This document shows, in pieces, positions 29,904 through 40,331 of a stretch of DNA of 64,000 nucleotides (position 1 is the first letter of the stretch; each line of letters begins with the position of its first letter). Below the pieces are notes generated by a model that did no database searches, was not told the DNA's origin, and saw only the letters and a list, made by a program, of their open reading frames with translations. Made by a program: the position numbers and the translations under genes. Source of the DNA: Pontibacterium sinense (lineage in GTDB: Bacteria > Pseudomonadota > Gammaproteobacteria > Pseudomonadales > Balneatricaceae); assembly GCF_015209595.1 (NCBI RefSeq), contig NZ_JADEYS010000017.1, positions 1-64,000 on the forward strand, written 5' to 3'.

Positions 29904-31043
29904 ATGACAGCCCCGATTATGCCTACACCCACCCCCAACACAATGGATCAGCTTGCGCTGGATATTAAGACCTGGGCACACGAACTCGGGTTTCAGCAAT
30001 GTGGTATTACGCTTCCTGACCTGAGCGATCAAAAAGACAAACTGCAAGCGTGGCTGGATGCGGGTTATCAGGGTGAAATGGATTATCTCAACAATCACTT
30101 TGAGAAACGTCTCGATCCAACGCTTCTGGTCCCCGGCACACAGCGCATCATCTGCGTACGTATGGATTACATGCCGGAAAACACCGAAAAACTGAAAACA
30201 CTCAGCAATCCGGAAAAAGGCTACGTGGCCCGCTACACTCTGGGGCGTGACTACCACAAACTGATGCGTAAACGCCTGACTCAACTGGGCAAGAAAATTG
30301 CCGAGCAGGTGGATGACCTCGGTTATCGGGCGTTTGTTGATAGCGCACCTGTCATGGAGCGTGCACTAGCCCAAAAAGCCGGAATCGGTTGGGTCGGCAA
30401 GCACGGCTTAATCCTCAACAAAGAGGCGGGATCATGGTTTCTATTGGGTGAGTTATTTATCGATCTGCCACTGCCGGTCGATCCACCCGAAACAGAAAAT
30501 CACTGTGGGCGATGCACGGCTTGCATTGATGTGTGTCCCACCGAGGCCTTTCCACAACCCGGTGTATTGGACGGCAAGCGTTGCATCTCTTATCTGACCA
30601 TTGAACTCAAGGGCAGCATCCCCGAAGAGCTGCGTTCGAAAATCGGCAACCGGATTTTTGGTTGTGATGACTGCCAGATGATCTGCCCGTGGAACCGCTT
30701 CTCGCACTTTACCGAAGAAGCCGACTTTTACCCCCGCAACAACCTCAACGATGCCGAACTTCTAAACCTGTTCAGCTGGGACGAAGCGACGTTTCTGAAA
30801 AAAACTGAAGGTTCAGCCATTCGCCGCACCGGGCATGAAGGCTGGCTGCGCAATATTGCAGTGGCACTGGGCAATGGCAATGGAGGGCAACAGGTCATCA
30901 CCGCACTGAATGACCGGTTAGACCACCCATCAGAGGTGGTAAAGGAGCATATTCGATGGGCACTGAATCAGCTGCAACTGAACGCTCAAGCCCAGCCGCT
31001 GCCGATTCTGTCTCACCCGGGAGCGAAACGCATCAAGGATTAA
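29904..31043 (+). CDS. queG: Epoxyqueuosine reductase QueG
   Basis: This 379-residue cobalamin- and iron-sulfur-dependent enzyme makes the last step of queuosine in tRNA. Two ferredoxin-like cluster motifs are visible, [13 protein letters not shown] (about 200) and [12 protein letters not shown] (about 253), followed by HEAT-like sequence. The start is uncertain. The ATG at 29904 gives the E. coli length, while others at 29919 and 29943 are possible and an open frame exists slightly upstream. The 3' end overlaps convergent orn by 4 nt. Confidence 0.93.
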   Translation: MTAPIMPTPTPNTMDQLALDIKTWAHELGFQQCGITLPDLSDQKDKLQAWLDAGYQGEMDYLNNHFEKRLDPTLLVPGTQRIICVRMDYMPENTEKLKTLSNPEKGYVARYTLGRDYHKLMRKRLTQLGKKIAEQVDDLGYRAFVDSAPVMERALAQKAGIGWVGKHGLILNKEAGSWFLLGELFIDLPLPVDPPETENHCGRCTACIDVCPTEAFPQPGVLDGKRCISYLTIELKGSIPEELRSKIGNRIFGCDDCQMICPWNRFSHFTEEADFYPRNNLNDAELLNLFSWDEATFLKKTEGSAIRRTGHEGWLRNIAVALGNGNGGQQVITALNDRLDHPSEVVKEHIRWALNQLQLNAQAQPLPILSHPGAKRIKD

Positions 31044-31585
31044 TCTTCGAACTTAAAAAATACTTCGCGGTAGTGGCGCAACTCTTCAATGGAATCGTAG
31101 ATATCATCCAGTGCCAGATGCGTGCCTTTTTTCTTCACACCCTCTAGTACCTCTGGACGCCAGCGGCGCGCCAGTTCTTTAATCGTGCTCACATCCAAAT
31201 TACGATAGTGGAAGAACTCTTCCAGCTCAGGCATGTGGCGATAGAGGAAACGGCGGTCCTGACCAATACTGTTGCCACAGATAGGCGAAGCCCCCTTATC
31301 CACGTGTTCCAGCAGAAATTCGATCGTGCGCTGTTCCGCTTCACGCTCACTGATTTCGCTGTCTTTCACCCGCTGGGTCAAACCAGACTTGCCGTGCTGA
31401 TTAGTGCACCACTCGTCCATCGCATCCAGTGCCGAGTCTGGCTGATGGATCGCCATCGTAGGCCCTTCCGCCACGATATTCAGATTGGCATCGGTGACGA
31501 TGGTTGCAATCTCGATGATGTAATCGCTATCCGGGTCCAGGCCCGTCATCTCCAGATCTATCCAAACCAGATTACTTGTACGCAC
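31040..31585 (-). CDS. orn: Oligoribonuclease
   Basis: This 181-residue DEDDh 3'-5' exonuclease degrades short RNAs, including pGpG from cyclic-di-GMP turnover. Exo I is [13 protein letters not shown], Exo II contains [11 protein letters not shown], and Exo [21 protein letters not shown] has the catalytic His and Asp. The start is GTG with GGAGG nine bases upstream. It is convergent with queG and divergent from rsgA, as in pseudomonads. Confidence 0.96.
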   Translation of the reverse strand: MRTSNLVWIDLEMTGLDPDSDYIIEIATIVTDANLNIVAEGPTMAIHQPDSALDAMDEWCTNQHGKSGLTQRVKDSEISEREAEQRTIEFLLEHVDKGASPICGNSIGQDRRFLYRHMPELEEFFHYRNLDVSTIKELARRWRPEVLEGVKKKGTHLALDDIYDSIEELRHYREVFFKFED

Positions 31586-31800
31586 GCTGGTAAAACCTCC
31601 ACATCCGATAAATGCCTTATTGCCGGAGACAACAGAGTGATCCGTTATGCATCCCGCTATCCCAAAAGGCTCGTTAATATTTTTCTATAGGTTAGAATAC
31701 CTTAGCTTAGTGCTTTAGCCACCCCCAACAATAGATCAAATAACGGATCTGGGCGGAATGGCAAACTGAATCTGACACACAGGTGGTCCACTCTTCTTTC

Positions 31801-32832
31801 ATGGCAAAACGTAAACTGACCCGTCGCCAGGCTTGGCGTATACAGAAAATTCAGGACGAGCGCACCGCCCGCGCCGCCAAGAAAGACGCATCCATTGATG
31901 ATCAATTGGATGGCGGTGATCTGGGCCCGGAACAACACGGCCTGATCATCTCCCATTTTGGCCGTCAGGTTGACGTAGAAGCCTCTGAAGGCGAGCGGCA
32001 AGGCGAAATCATTCGCTGCCATATGCGCACGAATCTGGGACAGCTGGTTACCGGCGACAAAGTTATCTGGCGCGCCAACCCTGATGGTGGTGTTGTAGTT
32101 GCCAAGCTGGAGCGTAAAGCCGAGCTGGTACGCCCCAACCCCTATGGCGAAATGAAACCGGTGGCGGCCAACATCGATTACATTGTCGTGACCGTCGCGG
32201 TTGAACCACTGGCACACGCTAACCTGATCGACCGTTATCTGGTCGCAGCCGAGCTCAGCGGCATCGAGCCTGTTATCCTGTTGAATAAAACCGATCTGCT
32301 TAACGACGATAACCGTGAGCGTATCGAAACAATGCTGACACGCTATCAAAGCATTGGTTATCAGGTACTCCACGCCTCATCGTCCACACAGAACGGACTG
32401 GTAGAACTTAAAGATCACTTGAAAGATCGTATCAGCGTTTTTGTTGGTCAATCCGGGGTCGGAAAGTCATCTTTAATTAATGTTTTGCTGCCAGGTGTCG
32501 ATCTAAAGGTAGGTGAGCTGTCAGTACAGACCCGTAAGGGACGCCATACGACCACAACAGCACGACTTTTTCATTTCCCCGATGGTGGTGACCTGATAGA
32601 TTCACCAGGGATACGTGAATTTGGACTCTGGCACATCGATCCGGAAGATCTGATCGATGGCTTCAGGGAGCTGAGGGAACACACCGGACATTGCCGGTTC
32701 CGCGATTGCAAGCACGAGCAGGAACCGGGGTGTGCGCTAAAAGATGCCATCGCAGACGGCAAGATCAGTGAAGCCCGCTGGCAAAGCTTCAAACACATCC
32801 TCGCATCACTGGATGAACAAGACAGCTGGTAG
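31801..32832 (+). CDS. rsgA: Ribosome small-subunit GTPase RsgA
   Basis: This 343-residue circularly permuted GTPase acts in late 30S maturation. An OB-fold N-terminus leads to G4 (LLNKTDLL), then G1 (GQSGVGKSSLIN) and G3 (DSPG). The C-terminal zinc knuckle uses CRFRDCKHEQEPGC. The ATG of MAKRKLTRRQAWR is family-typical; an in-frame Met six codons upstream is not. The 215-bp gap to divergent orn holds a TAGAAT (31693-31698) but no firm promoter. Confidence 0.95.
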   Translation: MAKRKLTRRQAWRIQKIQDERTARAAKKDASIDDQLDGGDLGPEQHGLIISHFGRQVDVEASEGERQGEIIRCHMRTNLGQLVTGDKVIWRANPDGGVVVAKLERKAELVRPNPYGEMKPVAANIDYIVVTVAVEPLAHANLIDRYLVAAELSGIEPVILLNKTDLLNDDNRERIETMLTRYQSIGYQVLHASSSTQNGLVELKDHLKDRISVFVGQSGVGKSSLINVLLPGVDLKVGELSVQTRKGRHTTTTARLFHFPDGGDLIDSPGIREFGLWHIDPEDLIDGFRELREHTGHCRFRDCKHEQEPGCALKDAIADGKISEARWQSFKHILASLDEQDSW

Positions 32833-32866
32833 TCACCGAGGACAGTTGAGCAACGGACACAGGCCA

Positions 32867-34501
32867 ATGAGTTTGCAGGAATCGCCACAGGATCTGGATA
32901 GCTGGATCACCTATCTGAAAGAGAAACCTTTGCCGGTACGCAGTAGCGTCCAGCAGCGGTTATCTCGTGCCGTTCAGAGTGACGCGACGACCCTGCAATC
33001 TCTCTGCAACCAGATCAAATCCGACCCGACCGTCTGCATCTACCTCGTCCGTCTTGCCAACAAACTGCATAGCGAAAAAGGCTCCGCCGTGACCAGCATC
33101 GAGCATGCCGTTCACTCGCTGGGATTTGATCGGATAGAGCAATGCATCCAAGAACTTGAGCTGATCCGCCTAAACGCCGGTTCAGTCTCACACAAACTCT
33201 ATTTCCGCTCCATCGCCAACAGCCACCATGCCTCAATTCAGGTCCGCGAATGGCTCAAAGGACGCGGTAATGTGTTTGCCGATGAGCTGCAACTCGCCTC
33301 CCTGTTTTATGGCATTGGGCACTGGATGATGTGGTTGCATGCCCCTCTGCACATGAGTCTGATCCATCAAAAGATTCGCGAGAAAGAGATCGATGTTGTC
33401 CTCGCTGAAACTGATGTTTTGGGCTGCACCATTCAAGAAATTTCTCACGATCTGGCGATGGAATGGGGACTACCAGAGCTGACCATTGAAAGCCTGGATC
33501 ATGACACCTCGCCAGGGCGAGACATCATTGACGTCATGCATCGCCATGCACTGCGCGATCCGACGATTGATGACGATGAACGCCGCGAGCTGAATCACCT
33601 GATGCAGCAAAAGTTTTTTCCCGTCAAACTGTCTAACTGGCTGGCAATTACCGCATCTTTTGGCTGGCAACAGAAAAAAGCCAAACAGCTGTGCATGATC
33701 ATCAGTGACTATCTGGGTGAAAATACCGCCGATGTTGTGGGGAAACTTCACCAGAACTGCGCGATCGCCTCACGTGTTTTTAATGTTCCCGGTACGCTAG
33801 CGCCTGCAACCGAATTACTGATGCTGGAATCGGATTTAGTCCCTAGCTACAAGATCTCAGTAAAAGAGCTCGAAACCGTCGTAGTCGATTGCCCAAGACC
33901 GGCAGTCCGCCGTAAACCCTTACGCAGCAAAGCCCCCGTACAAGAGACCATCCGCACAGCATATGCCCCCGTTGATGCGAGCTGCAAAAATGAAGAGCTG
34001 TTTAAGAAACTGGCAGCCGCTTTTGTTAAAGGGTCACCACAAATCAAGACGCCCGGGCATGTTATGCAGTGCACAGTCAAAGCCCTGCACGACGGCTTGG
34101 GTATGCACCACACCACCCTATTCCGGGTCCACAACAAAAAGATGATCGCCACACTGTCGTCCGGCATTGCCAAAGACGATCCATTGGCCAGCTACCAGTT
34201 TGATCTGGAAATTCCCTCACTCTTTAAGCGTCTGTGTGATAAACCGGGGTATATCTGGATCACCCCACAAACCCGAGAGAAAATGCTGCAATCGGTGCCA
34301 GAGAACTATCATCCGTATATCCCGGAAAGCGGCGCTATTCTGATGTCCGTATTCTCGGGCAATAAAGCGGTAGCAATCGTGCATACGGACAATCGCGATC
34401 ACGCCATTGATGACTTCCACAATAAACGTGCTCGCTATATCTGCACCGCTGCCGGACAAGCATTCAAGAATCTGCTCGCCGCCCGATCTGAGACAAACTG
34501 A
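32867..34501 (+). CDS. HDOD-domain protein with C-terminal GAF-like domain
   Basis: This 544-residue putative signalling protein starts 34 nt after rsgA at MSLQESPQDLD. Residues 20-240 resemble an HDOD domain, a phosphodiesterase-like fold without catalytic HD metal ligands. Visible are PVRSSVQQRLSRAV, SIEHAVHSLGFDRIEQ and LASLFYGIGHWMMW. Residues 380-540 look like a GAF domain (LHDGLGMHHTTLFRVHNKK, AVAIVHTDNRD). The middle is Pro/Lys-rich. HDOD proteins often act in motility, biofilm or stress signalling, but the specific role here is unknown. As recalled, the Pseudomonas locus has motAB next to rsgA. Confidence 0.75.
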   Translation: MSLQESPQDLDSWITYLKEKPLPVRSSVQQRLSRAVQSDATTLQSLCNQIKSDPTVCIYLVRLANKLHSEKGSAVTSIEHAVHSLGFDRIEQCIQELELIRLNAGSVSHKLYFRSIANSHHASIQVREWLKGRGNVFADELQLASLFYGIGHWMMWLHAPLHMSLIHQKIREKEIDVVLAETDVLGCTIQEISHDLAMEWGLPELTIESLDHDTSPGRDIIDVMHRHALRDPTIDDDERRELNHLMQQKFFPVKLSNWLAITASFGWQQKKAKQLCMIISDYLGENTADVVGKLHQNCAIASRVFNVPGTLAPATELLMLESDLVPSYKISVKELETVVVDCPRPAVRRKPLRSKAPVQETIRTAYAPVDASCKNEELFKKLAAAFVKGSPQIKTPGHVMQCTVKALHDGLGMHHTTLFRVHNKKMIATLSSGIAKDDPLASYQFDLEIPSLFKRLCDKPGYIWITPQTREKMLQSVPENYHPYIPESGAILMSVFSGNKAVAIVHTDNRDHAIDDFHNKRARYICTAAGQAFKNLLAARSETN

Positions 34502-34567
34502 GACGGCTGAGTTTCCCGCCGCTTTGCTATATGATTCATCCCATAGCGTAATATACGGAGCCATCAT

Positions 34568-35380
34568 ATGAGTTTGCCCTTGGTCATCGAAGCTGCAGAT
34601 CTCGCCCAACAGCTAAACAATCCAAATCTGCTGATCATCGATCTGTCCGACGAAGAGACCTACAACAGCGGCCATATTCCCGGTGCGGTCCGGGTCGATA
34701 CATCACGTCTGATGCTAGGTTCAGGCCCGGTACCCAACAAACTTCCAACTGCGGCTCAACTCAGCGACCTGTTTTCTGAATTGGGCCTGACCGAAGAAAC
34801 ACATGTGGTTACTTACGACAATCAGATGGGTCCTTGGGCGGGTCGTATGATCTGGACCCTCAATCTGCTGGGGCATGAGCGTTGCTCATTTCTGAACGGA
34901 CAGCTCAAAGCCTGGACCAACGCTGGCTTAACACTGGAAACAACAGCGAATATCCCCACAGAAGTTCCATTTCGCGCAACCATTAACACGGACTATCTGG
35001 CAGATATCGCGTTTATCAAGCAACACCTGCGCGATAGTCACAATGTGATCTGGGACGCACGTTCCGGTGATGAATACCGTGGCGCAAAGATCGTCAACGC
35101 CCAAAAAGGCGGTCATATTCCAGGCGCACGTCTATACGAATGGACGCAGGTTATGATCTCCACCGATGACACCCGACTTCGCCCAGCGAACGAAATTCAG
35201 GCGGAACTCGATAGAATGGGTATCAGCACGGATAAGGAAGTGATCACCCATTGCCAGACTCACCGGCGCTCCGGACTCACCTATCTGGTGGCAAAACACT
35301 TGGGCTTTAAAAAAGTCCGCTGTTACGACGGTTCCTGGTTCGAATGGGGCAACCAGCCTGATACGCCGGTCGAACAGTAA
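34568..35380 (+). CDS. rhdA: RhdA-type thiosulfate sulfurtransferase (rhodanese)
   Basis: This 270-residue tandem-rhodanese protein has an inactive N-terminal domain (about 1-125) and a catalytic C-terminal domain with C229 in HCQTHRRSG. That loop closely resembles the CQTHHRS loop of Azotobacter RhdA and differs from the CGSGVTA of SseA-type enzymes. It transfers sulfane sulfur, with physiological acceptor unknown here. The ATG has GGAG seven bases upstream. Its position just before psd matches Pseudomonas. Confidence 0.85.
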   Translation: MSLPLVIEAADLAQQLNNPNLLIIDLSDEETYNSGHIPGAVRVDTSRLMLGSGPVPNKLPTAAQLSDLFSELGLTEETHVVTYDNQMGPWAGRMIWTLNLLGHERCSFLNGQLKAWTNAGLTLETTANIPTEVPFRATINTDYLADIAFIKQHLRDSHNVIWDARSGDEYRGAKIVNAQKGGHIPGARLYEWTQVMISTDDTRLRPANEIQAELDRMGISTDKEVITHCQTHRRSGLTYLVAKHLGFKKVRCYDGSWFEWGNQPDTPVEQ

Positions 35381-35430
35381 ACCTAACACTCACACGATTT
35401 ACGTATTACCTGAAGAAACGGACATTAACC

Positions 35431-36327
35431 TTGAAAGACAAAATTTTTATTCTGCTGCAGCACCTGCTACCTCAGCATCTGATCTCCCGTTTTGTGGGCC
35501 GTATCGCCGAATGCACAAACCCGATGGTAAAAAACACCTTTATCAAATGGTTCGCCAAGCGTTACAACATCAACATGTCAGAAGCGTTGATTGAAGAACC
35601 CACCGCCTTCAAAAACTTCAATGCCTTCTTCACCCGCGAACTCAAGCCGGGTGTGCGTACAATTGATGATGCGGCAGATGCGATTGTCAGCCCGGCAGAC
35701 GGCGCTATCAGCCAGCTGGGCGATATCGAACATGGTCGTATCTTTCAAGCTAAAGGCCGTGGTTACGGGCTCACCACATTGCTGGGTGGCAACGCCAAAC
35801 TGGCCGAACAATTTATAAACGGTTCTTTTGCCACTATTTACCTGTCTCCACGGGATTACCACCGCGTCCATATGCCGGTGACCGGCACCTTGCGTGAGAC
35901 GATCTTCGTCCCTGGAGACCTCTATTCCGTTAACCAGACCACTGCCGAGAATGTTGATCAACTGTTTGCGCGTAATGAACGTCTGGTCGCAATTTTCGAT
36001 ACCGAACAAGGGCCGATGGCCATGGTATTAGTCGGCGCAATGATTGTTGCTGGCATAGAAACCGTATGGTCCGGACATGAAGCCCCTGTCCACCGCAAAG
36101 CGATTCGTACCGCCTATCAGCCAGAAAAACGGGAACCGATCACGTTGCAAAAAGGCGAAGAGATGGGCCGCTTTAAACTGGGTTCTACCGTCGTGCTGCT
36201 GTTTGGTGAAGACGCCGTCAACTGGCAGGAAACCCTGCGTGCAGAAAGCCCAGTGCAACTGGGCGAGCGCATCGCAACCGACAAGGCAGCGAGCAACAGC
36301 GAAGCTCAAGACAACAACGCGGCTTAA
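35431..36327 (+). CDS. psd: Phosphatidylserine decarboxylase proenzyme
   Basis: This 298-residue membrane enzyme makes phosphatidylethanolamine. It self-cleaves in the LGST motif (G251-S252), turning S252 into the pyruvoyl cofactor. The catalytic Asp and His lie in SPADGAISQLG (D90) and YHRVHMPV. The start appears to be TTG (MKDKIFILLQ), since no ATG is available upstream and the N-terminus matches homologues. It follows rhdA by 50 bp. Confidence 0.95.
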   Translation: MKDKIFILLQHLLPQHLISRFVGRIAECTNPMVKNTFIKWFAKRYNINMSEALIEEPTAFKNFNAFFTRELKPGVRTIDDAADAIVSPADGAISQLGDIEHGRIFQAKGRGYGLTTLLGGNAKLAEQFINGSFATIYLSPRDYHRVHMPVTGTLRETIFVPGDLYSVNQTTAENVDQLFARNERLVAIFDTEQGPMAMVLVGAMIVAGIETVWSGHEAPVHRKAIRTAYQPEKREPITLQKGEEMGRFKLGSTVVLLFGEDAVNWQETLRAESPVQLGERIATDKAASNSEAQDNNAA

Positions 36328-36370
36328 ACCCGTACAGTTTGTCGGCTGTAGCCCATGGAAAAATGACCTA

Positions 36371-36408
36371 GAATTCTGGCATTGGAGCAATTGCTCTACC
36401 CCGAATTC
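36371..36408. repeat. Palindrome cluster upstream of ygfZ
   Basis: A perfect 12-bp palindrome GAGCAATTGCTC (36385-36396) is flanked by two GAATTC copies (36371-36376 and 36403-36408). It lies in the 106-bp psd-ygfZ gap, and a TAGAAT at 36369-36374 could be a -10. It may be a regulatory site; the palindrome could also arise by chance. Confidence 0.4.
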
Positions 36409-36433
36409 ATAGACGGAAACGTACAGAGACCTT

Positions 36434-37462
36434 ATGAGCAACTGGATAGATAGCCTGCAAACACAAGGCGCCGTGGTCAACACGGATAACACAGTCAGCC
36501 TGACCTCTGATCGCAGCGGTAGCGTTATCCCGCTGCTGCATCAACGCGTGCTGACCGTCACCGGCCCTGACAGCGAGAAATTCCTGCAGGGACAGCTGAG
36601 CTGCGATCTGGCAGTCACACGCCAGCAAGGCAGTACGATGGCCTCTCACTGCAACATCAAGGGCCACATGATCAGCTTGTTTCGCCTGATCACAATTGCC
36701 GACGGCTTTATGCTGCGTTTGCATACTGATCTGCACGATCAAGCCGCGCAAACACTGGGAAAATACATCATTTTCTCCAAAGCGGAGATCGGCAAGCCCG
36801 GTGATGGCATCGTGGGGATTGGCCTGCAAGGCGATCAAGCCGCTGAACTGGCGCAACTGGCCGTCGATAGTTTGCCGGAATCCGTCAATGGCGTGGTCCA
36901 GCAGGGAGATCGTACGCTGATCTCTGTACCAGGCAATCGTTACGAACTCTGGTTACCAGAAGCGGAGGCGGTTGCGCTGCTGCCTGAGCTACTGAACACC
37001 GGCACCTTAGGTTCCAGCAATGACTGGATACTGAACGAAGTGAGAGCGGCGATTCCAGATCTGCGCACAGCCACGGTCGAAGCCTTTATCCCACAGATGA
37101 CTAACCTGCAGGCACTCGAAGGGGTGAGCTTTACCAAGGGCTGTTACACCGGTCAGGAGATCGTGACACGCCTGCAACACCGCGGACAGTTGAAGCGCCC
37201 GATGTACCGCCTGACAGTTCGCTGCGAAGCATTGCCACAAGCTGGTGACCCGATCCACAGCGATAACAAAGAGAAGGTCGGGCAAGTAGTACTTGCCGCA
37301 CGTAACGAAGCGGACGAGTGTGAGCTGCTGGCGGTCGTCATCAAAGATCAAGCCGACAACAGCACTCTGCATCTGGAAACACAGGAAGGTCCAACGGCAA
37401 GCATTGAACCCTTGCCATACGAACTGGATCCAAAGATGTTTGAAGCTAAAAACCGCCTCTGA
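36434..37462 (+). CDS. ygfZ: Folate-binding Fe-S maturation protein YgfZ
   Basis: This 342-residue GcvT-like protein uses tetrahydrofolate and supports repair or maturation of certain Fe-S enzymes such as MiaB. The diagnostic KGCYTGQE motif, with its essential cysteine, is at 235-242 (C237). The N-terminal folate-binding region includes FLQGQLSCDL. It is followed by a strong bidirectional terminator. The gene is functionally linked to the isc operon but not adjacent to it. Confidence 0.94.
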   Translation: MSNWIDSLQTQGAVVNTDNTVSLTSDRSGSVIPLLHQRVLTVTGPDSEKFLQGQLSCDLAVTRQQGSTMASHCNIKGHMISLFRLITIADGFMLRLHTDLHDQAAQTLGKYIIFSKAEIGKPGDGIVGIGLQGDQAAELAQLAVDSLPESVNGVVQQGDRTLISVPGNRYELWLPEAEAVALLPELLNTGTLGSSNDWILNEVRAAIPDLRTATVEAFIPQMTNLQALEGVSFTKGCYTGQEIVTRLQHRGQLKRPMYRLTVRCEALPQAGDPIHSDNKEKVGQVVLAARNEADECELLAVVIKDQADNSTLHLETQEGPTASIEPLPYELDPKMFEAKNRL

Positions 37463-37482
37463 GTTATCAATCTTTGCAGTAT

Positions 37483-37522
37483 AAAAAACGCCCTGACCGG
37501 CTACGGTTCAGGGCGTTTTTTT
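37483..37522. terminator. Bidirectional terminator between ygfZ and ung
   Basis: A 10-bp stem (ACGCCCTGA pairing with TCAGGGCGT) with an A-run before and a T-run after can end ygfZ on the plus strand and ung on the minus strand. Confidence 0.92.
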
Positions 37523-37540
37523 AGGGAGATAATCAGCGCG

Positions 37541-38242
37541 TTAAGCCAATGCAGTCTCGGTCACTTCAGCCGGAAGCTGCCAGTTAACCGGGGTCTTGCC
37601 TTGCTGCTCCAGATACCCGTTCGCTTGACTAAACGGGCGACTGCCAAAGAATCCCCGATGAGCAGCAAGTGGGGATGGATGAGGCGCCTTGAGTACCAAG
37701 TGACGCTGTGTATCGATCACCGCGCCCTTCTTCTGTGCATAACTGCCCCACAGCAGAAACACAACATTCTCACAGTGCTCGTTCACCACCTGAATGACAC
37801 GGTCAGTGAACTGTTCCCAGCCCTTCTTCTGATGGGACGCGGCCTGACTCTGTTCTACCGTCAGCACACTGTTCAGCAGCAACACACCCTGCTGCGCCCA
37901 GCTTTCCAGATAACCGTGCTTCACCGGCGCGATCCCCAGATCACTGTTCAGCTCTTTGTAGATATTCACCAGTGACGGCGGCGTTTTTATTCCCGGACGT
38001 ACCGAAAAACATAAACCGTGTGCCTGATCCGGCTGATGATAAGGGTCTTGTCCCAAAATGACGACTTTCACCTGATCCAGCGGTGTTGCTTCCAACGCAT
38101 GAAACCAATGAGTCGAATGTGGATAAATCACCTTGCGCTGTGTTTTCTGCTCCTGCAGAAACTGCTTCAGGTTCAGCATATACGGTTGGTCAAACTCCCC
38201 ACCCAGATAGTGTTGCCAGCTTGGCGCTGCTTCCAGAACCAT
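37541..38242 (-). CDS. ung: Uracil-DNA glycosylase
   Basis: This 233-residue family-1 glycosylase removes uracil from DNA. The water-activating motif is [17 protein letters not shown], and the Leu-intercalation loop is [13 protein letters not shown]. The ATG of MVLEAAPSW is preferred, with GGGGAG ten bases upstream; a GTG six codons earlier would overlap the neighbouring gene. It lies 4 nt after the small membrane-protein gene, with which it is probably co-transcribed. Confidence 0.95.
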   Translation of the reverse strand: MVLEAAPSWQHYLGGEFDQPYMLNLKQFLQEQKTQRKVIYPHSTHWFHALEATPLDQVKVVILGQDPYHQPDQAHGLCFSVRPGIKTPPSLVNIYKELNSDLGIAPVKHGYLESWAQQGVLLLNSVLTVEQSQAASHQKKGWEQFTDRVIQVVNEHCENVVFLLWGSYAQKKGAVIDTQRHLVLKAPHPSPLAAHRGFFGSRPFSQANGYLEQQGKTPVNWQLPAEVTETALA

Positions 38243-38246
38243 ATGT

Positions 38247-38678
38247 TCAGGACTCCCCACAATTCTTATTAATCAGATCAGCTTTGGTCAGCACTTTTCT
38301 GTGCCAGAGCGAATAGTACCGCACTTTACCCGGCGCGTGAGAGACGATACCCGAAATCAAAATAACCAGCAGGTAGATGCCAGACTGTGGCTCATCAAAT
38401 AACCAGAACACGCTGGATAGCAGGAAGAGTTTGAGAAAAATGGCATGCCCGCGAAGCTGCAGCAACCAGATCCCATCTACATATACAGCGATACAGGCCA
38501 TCAATGATCCACTGATCACCGCCAGCCACAAATACCCGCTCCACTCACTGTGCGGCAGATGAAAAAGGTATGCCCCAGCCAACCCTGCAATACCAATAAG
38601 ATGCAAAGTCCGTAAACCAATACTCAGCCAGCGTCTGCCGGGGAGATCACGTTTCTCTATGGGAAATAACCAGCTCAT
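38247..38678 (-). CDS. Uncharacterised four-helix membrane protein
   Basis: This 143-residue protein (start [14 protein letters not shown]) has about four hydrophobic segments and a basic cytoplasmic tail ([18 protein letters not shown]). I do not recognise a named family. The in-frame codons upstream run through the lysS terminator, which supports the chosen ATG. It ends 4 nt before ung and may be translated with it. A role cannot be inferred from the sequence. Confidence 0.7.
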   Translation of the reverse strand: MSWLFPIEKRDLPGRRWLSIGLRTLHLIGIAGLAGAYLFHLPHSEWSGYLWLAVISGSLMACIAVYVDGIWLLQLRGHAIFLKLFLLSSVFWLFDEPQSGIYLLVILISGIVSHAPGKVRYYSLWHRKVLTKADLINKNCGES

Positions 38679-38732
38679 TATTTTATTCCTTATTCTGCCT
38701 GCTTCTTCTATCCGCTGCCTTACACACAGATA

Positions 38733-38762
38733 GAAAAAAGGCCGCCTTAAGGCAGCCTTTTT
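38733..38762 (-). terminator. Rho-independent terminator of lysS
   Basis: On the minus strand the stem AAGGCTGCC pairs with GGCGGCCTT around a TTAA loop, followed by T's. It lies about 30 bp after the lysS stop. Confidence 0.9.
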
Positions 38763-38792
38763 CTTCATCGTCTAACCAAACGCTATATCCGC

Positions 38793-40295
38793 TTAGTTAC
38801 GTGGACGCATTGCCGGGAACAGGATGACGTCACGAATCGACGGAGAATCGGTGAACAGCATGACCAGACGGTCAATACCAATACCTTCACCCGCAGTCGG
38901 TGGCAGACCGTATTCCAGTGCATTGATGTAGTCTGCATCGTAATGCATCGCTTCATCATCACCGGCATCTTTCTCAGCAACCTGCGCCTGGAAACGCTCA
39001 GCCTGATCTTCAGAGTCATTCAACTCCGAGAAACCGTTAGCCAGCTCACGACCCGCAACGAAGAATTCGAAACGGTCGGTCACAAACGGGTTGTCGTCGC
39101 TACGACGCGCCAGCGGAGAGACTTCAGTTGGGTATTCAGTGATGAAGGTTGGCTGATCCAAACGGTGCTCAACAGTCTTCTCAAAGATCTCGATCTGTAC
39201 TTTACCCAGACCCCAACTGTCTTTCACTTCGATATCCAGACGCTCAGCGATCTGACGTGCAGCGTGATCGTCGGCCAGTGCTTCTGCGGTGATATCCGGG
39301 TTGTAGTGCAAAATGGAGTCAAATACGCTCAGGCGCAGGAACGGCTTAGCCATGTCGTATTCAAACGTTTCCAGCACTTCACCCGCATCGTTACGTACAG
39401 TGTTCACAATGGTGGTCGTACCCAATACATCCTGCGCAACGGTGCGCAGCATATCTTCGGTCAGGTCCATCAGGTCACGGTAGTCCGCATACGCCTGATA
39501 GAACTCAATCATGGTGAATTCTGGGTTGTGACGGGTTGAAAGACCTTCGTTACGGAAGTTACGGTTGATCTCGAATACACGCTCAAAACCACCCACAACC
39601 AAACGCTTCAGGTACAGTTCCGGCGCGATACGCAGGAACATATCGCGATCCAGTGCATTGTGGTGAGTCACAAACGGACGTGCGGTCGCGCCACCCGGAA
39701 TCACCTGCAACATCGGCGTTTCTGCTTCAATGAAGCGACGCTCGGTCAGGTAGTTACGGATACCGGATACGATCTTAGAACGCATCTCGAACACTTTGCG
39801 CGACTGTTCGTTGGTGATCAGATCCACGTAACGCTGGCGGTAACGAATCTCTGTATCCTGCAGACCCTTGTGTTTGTCTGGCAGCGGACGCAGGTTCTTG
39901 GTCAGCAGCTCGTATTCACCCATATCAACATACAGGTCACCTTTACCGGACTTGTGCAGTACACCGGTCACACCGATGATGTCACCCAGATCCAGGCTTT
40001 TAGCGAACTTACGCGCTTCTTTGTTCACGTAGAACTGGATACGACCGGTCATATCCTGAATTACACCAAACGCACCACGGTTCAGCATGACGCGACCGGC
40101 GATGCTCACCTTGATACCTGCTTCGGCCAGCTCTTCTTTGGTCTTATCGCCATACTCATCCTGCAGATCCTGCGCGTAACTATCGCGACGGAAACTGTTT
40201 GGGAAAGCATTACCTTCTTCACGGCGCGCGTTCAGTTTTTCACGGCGCTCGGCAATCAGGCGATTTTCGTCTTGCGGCTGAGAGTTGTCAGACAT
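38793..40295 (-). CDS. lysS: Lysyl-tRNA synthetase (class II)
   Basis: This 500-residue enzyme charges tRNA-Lys. It has an N-terminal OB-fold anticodon-binding domain (about 65-150) and a class II catalytic core with motif 1 ([10 protein letters not shown]), motif 2 ([20 protein letters not shown]) and motif 3 ([10 protein letters not shown]). Length matches E. coli LysS. It lies 36 bp after prfB, the common arrangement in gammaproteobacteria, and ends at a strong terminator. Confidence 0.97.
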   Translation of the reverse strand: MSDNSQPQDENRLIAERREKLNARREEGNAFPNSFRRDSYAQDLQDEYGDKTKEELAEAGIKVSIAGRVMLNRGAFGVIQDMTGRIQFYVNKEARKFAKSLDLGDIIGVTGVLHKSGKGDLYVDMGEYELLTKNLRPLPDKHKGLQDTEIRYRQRYVDLITNEQSRKVFEMRSKIVSGIRNYLTERRFIEAETPMLQVIPGGATARPFVTHHNALDRDMFLRIAPELYLKRLVVGGFERVFEINRNFRNEGLSTRHNPEFTMIEFYQAYADYRDLMDLTEDMLRTVAQDVLGTTTIVNTVRNDAGEVLETFEYDMAKPFLRLSVFDSILHYNPDITAEALADDHAARQIAERLDIEVKDSWGLGKVQIEIFEKTVEHRLDQPTFITEYPTEVSPLARRSDDNPFVTDRFEFFVAGRELANGFSELNDSEDQAERFQAQVAEKDAGDDEAMHYDADYINALEYGLPPTAGEGIGIDRLVMLFTDSPSIRDVILFPAMRPRN

Positions 40296-40331
40296 TGAGT
40301 CAAAACCTTTTGAGAATTCGTTTCGTGTAAC

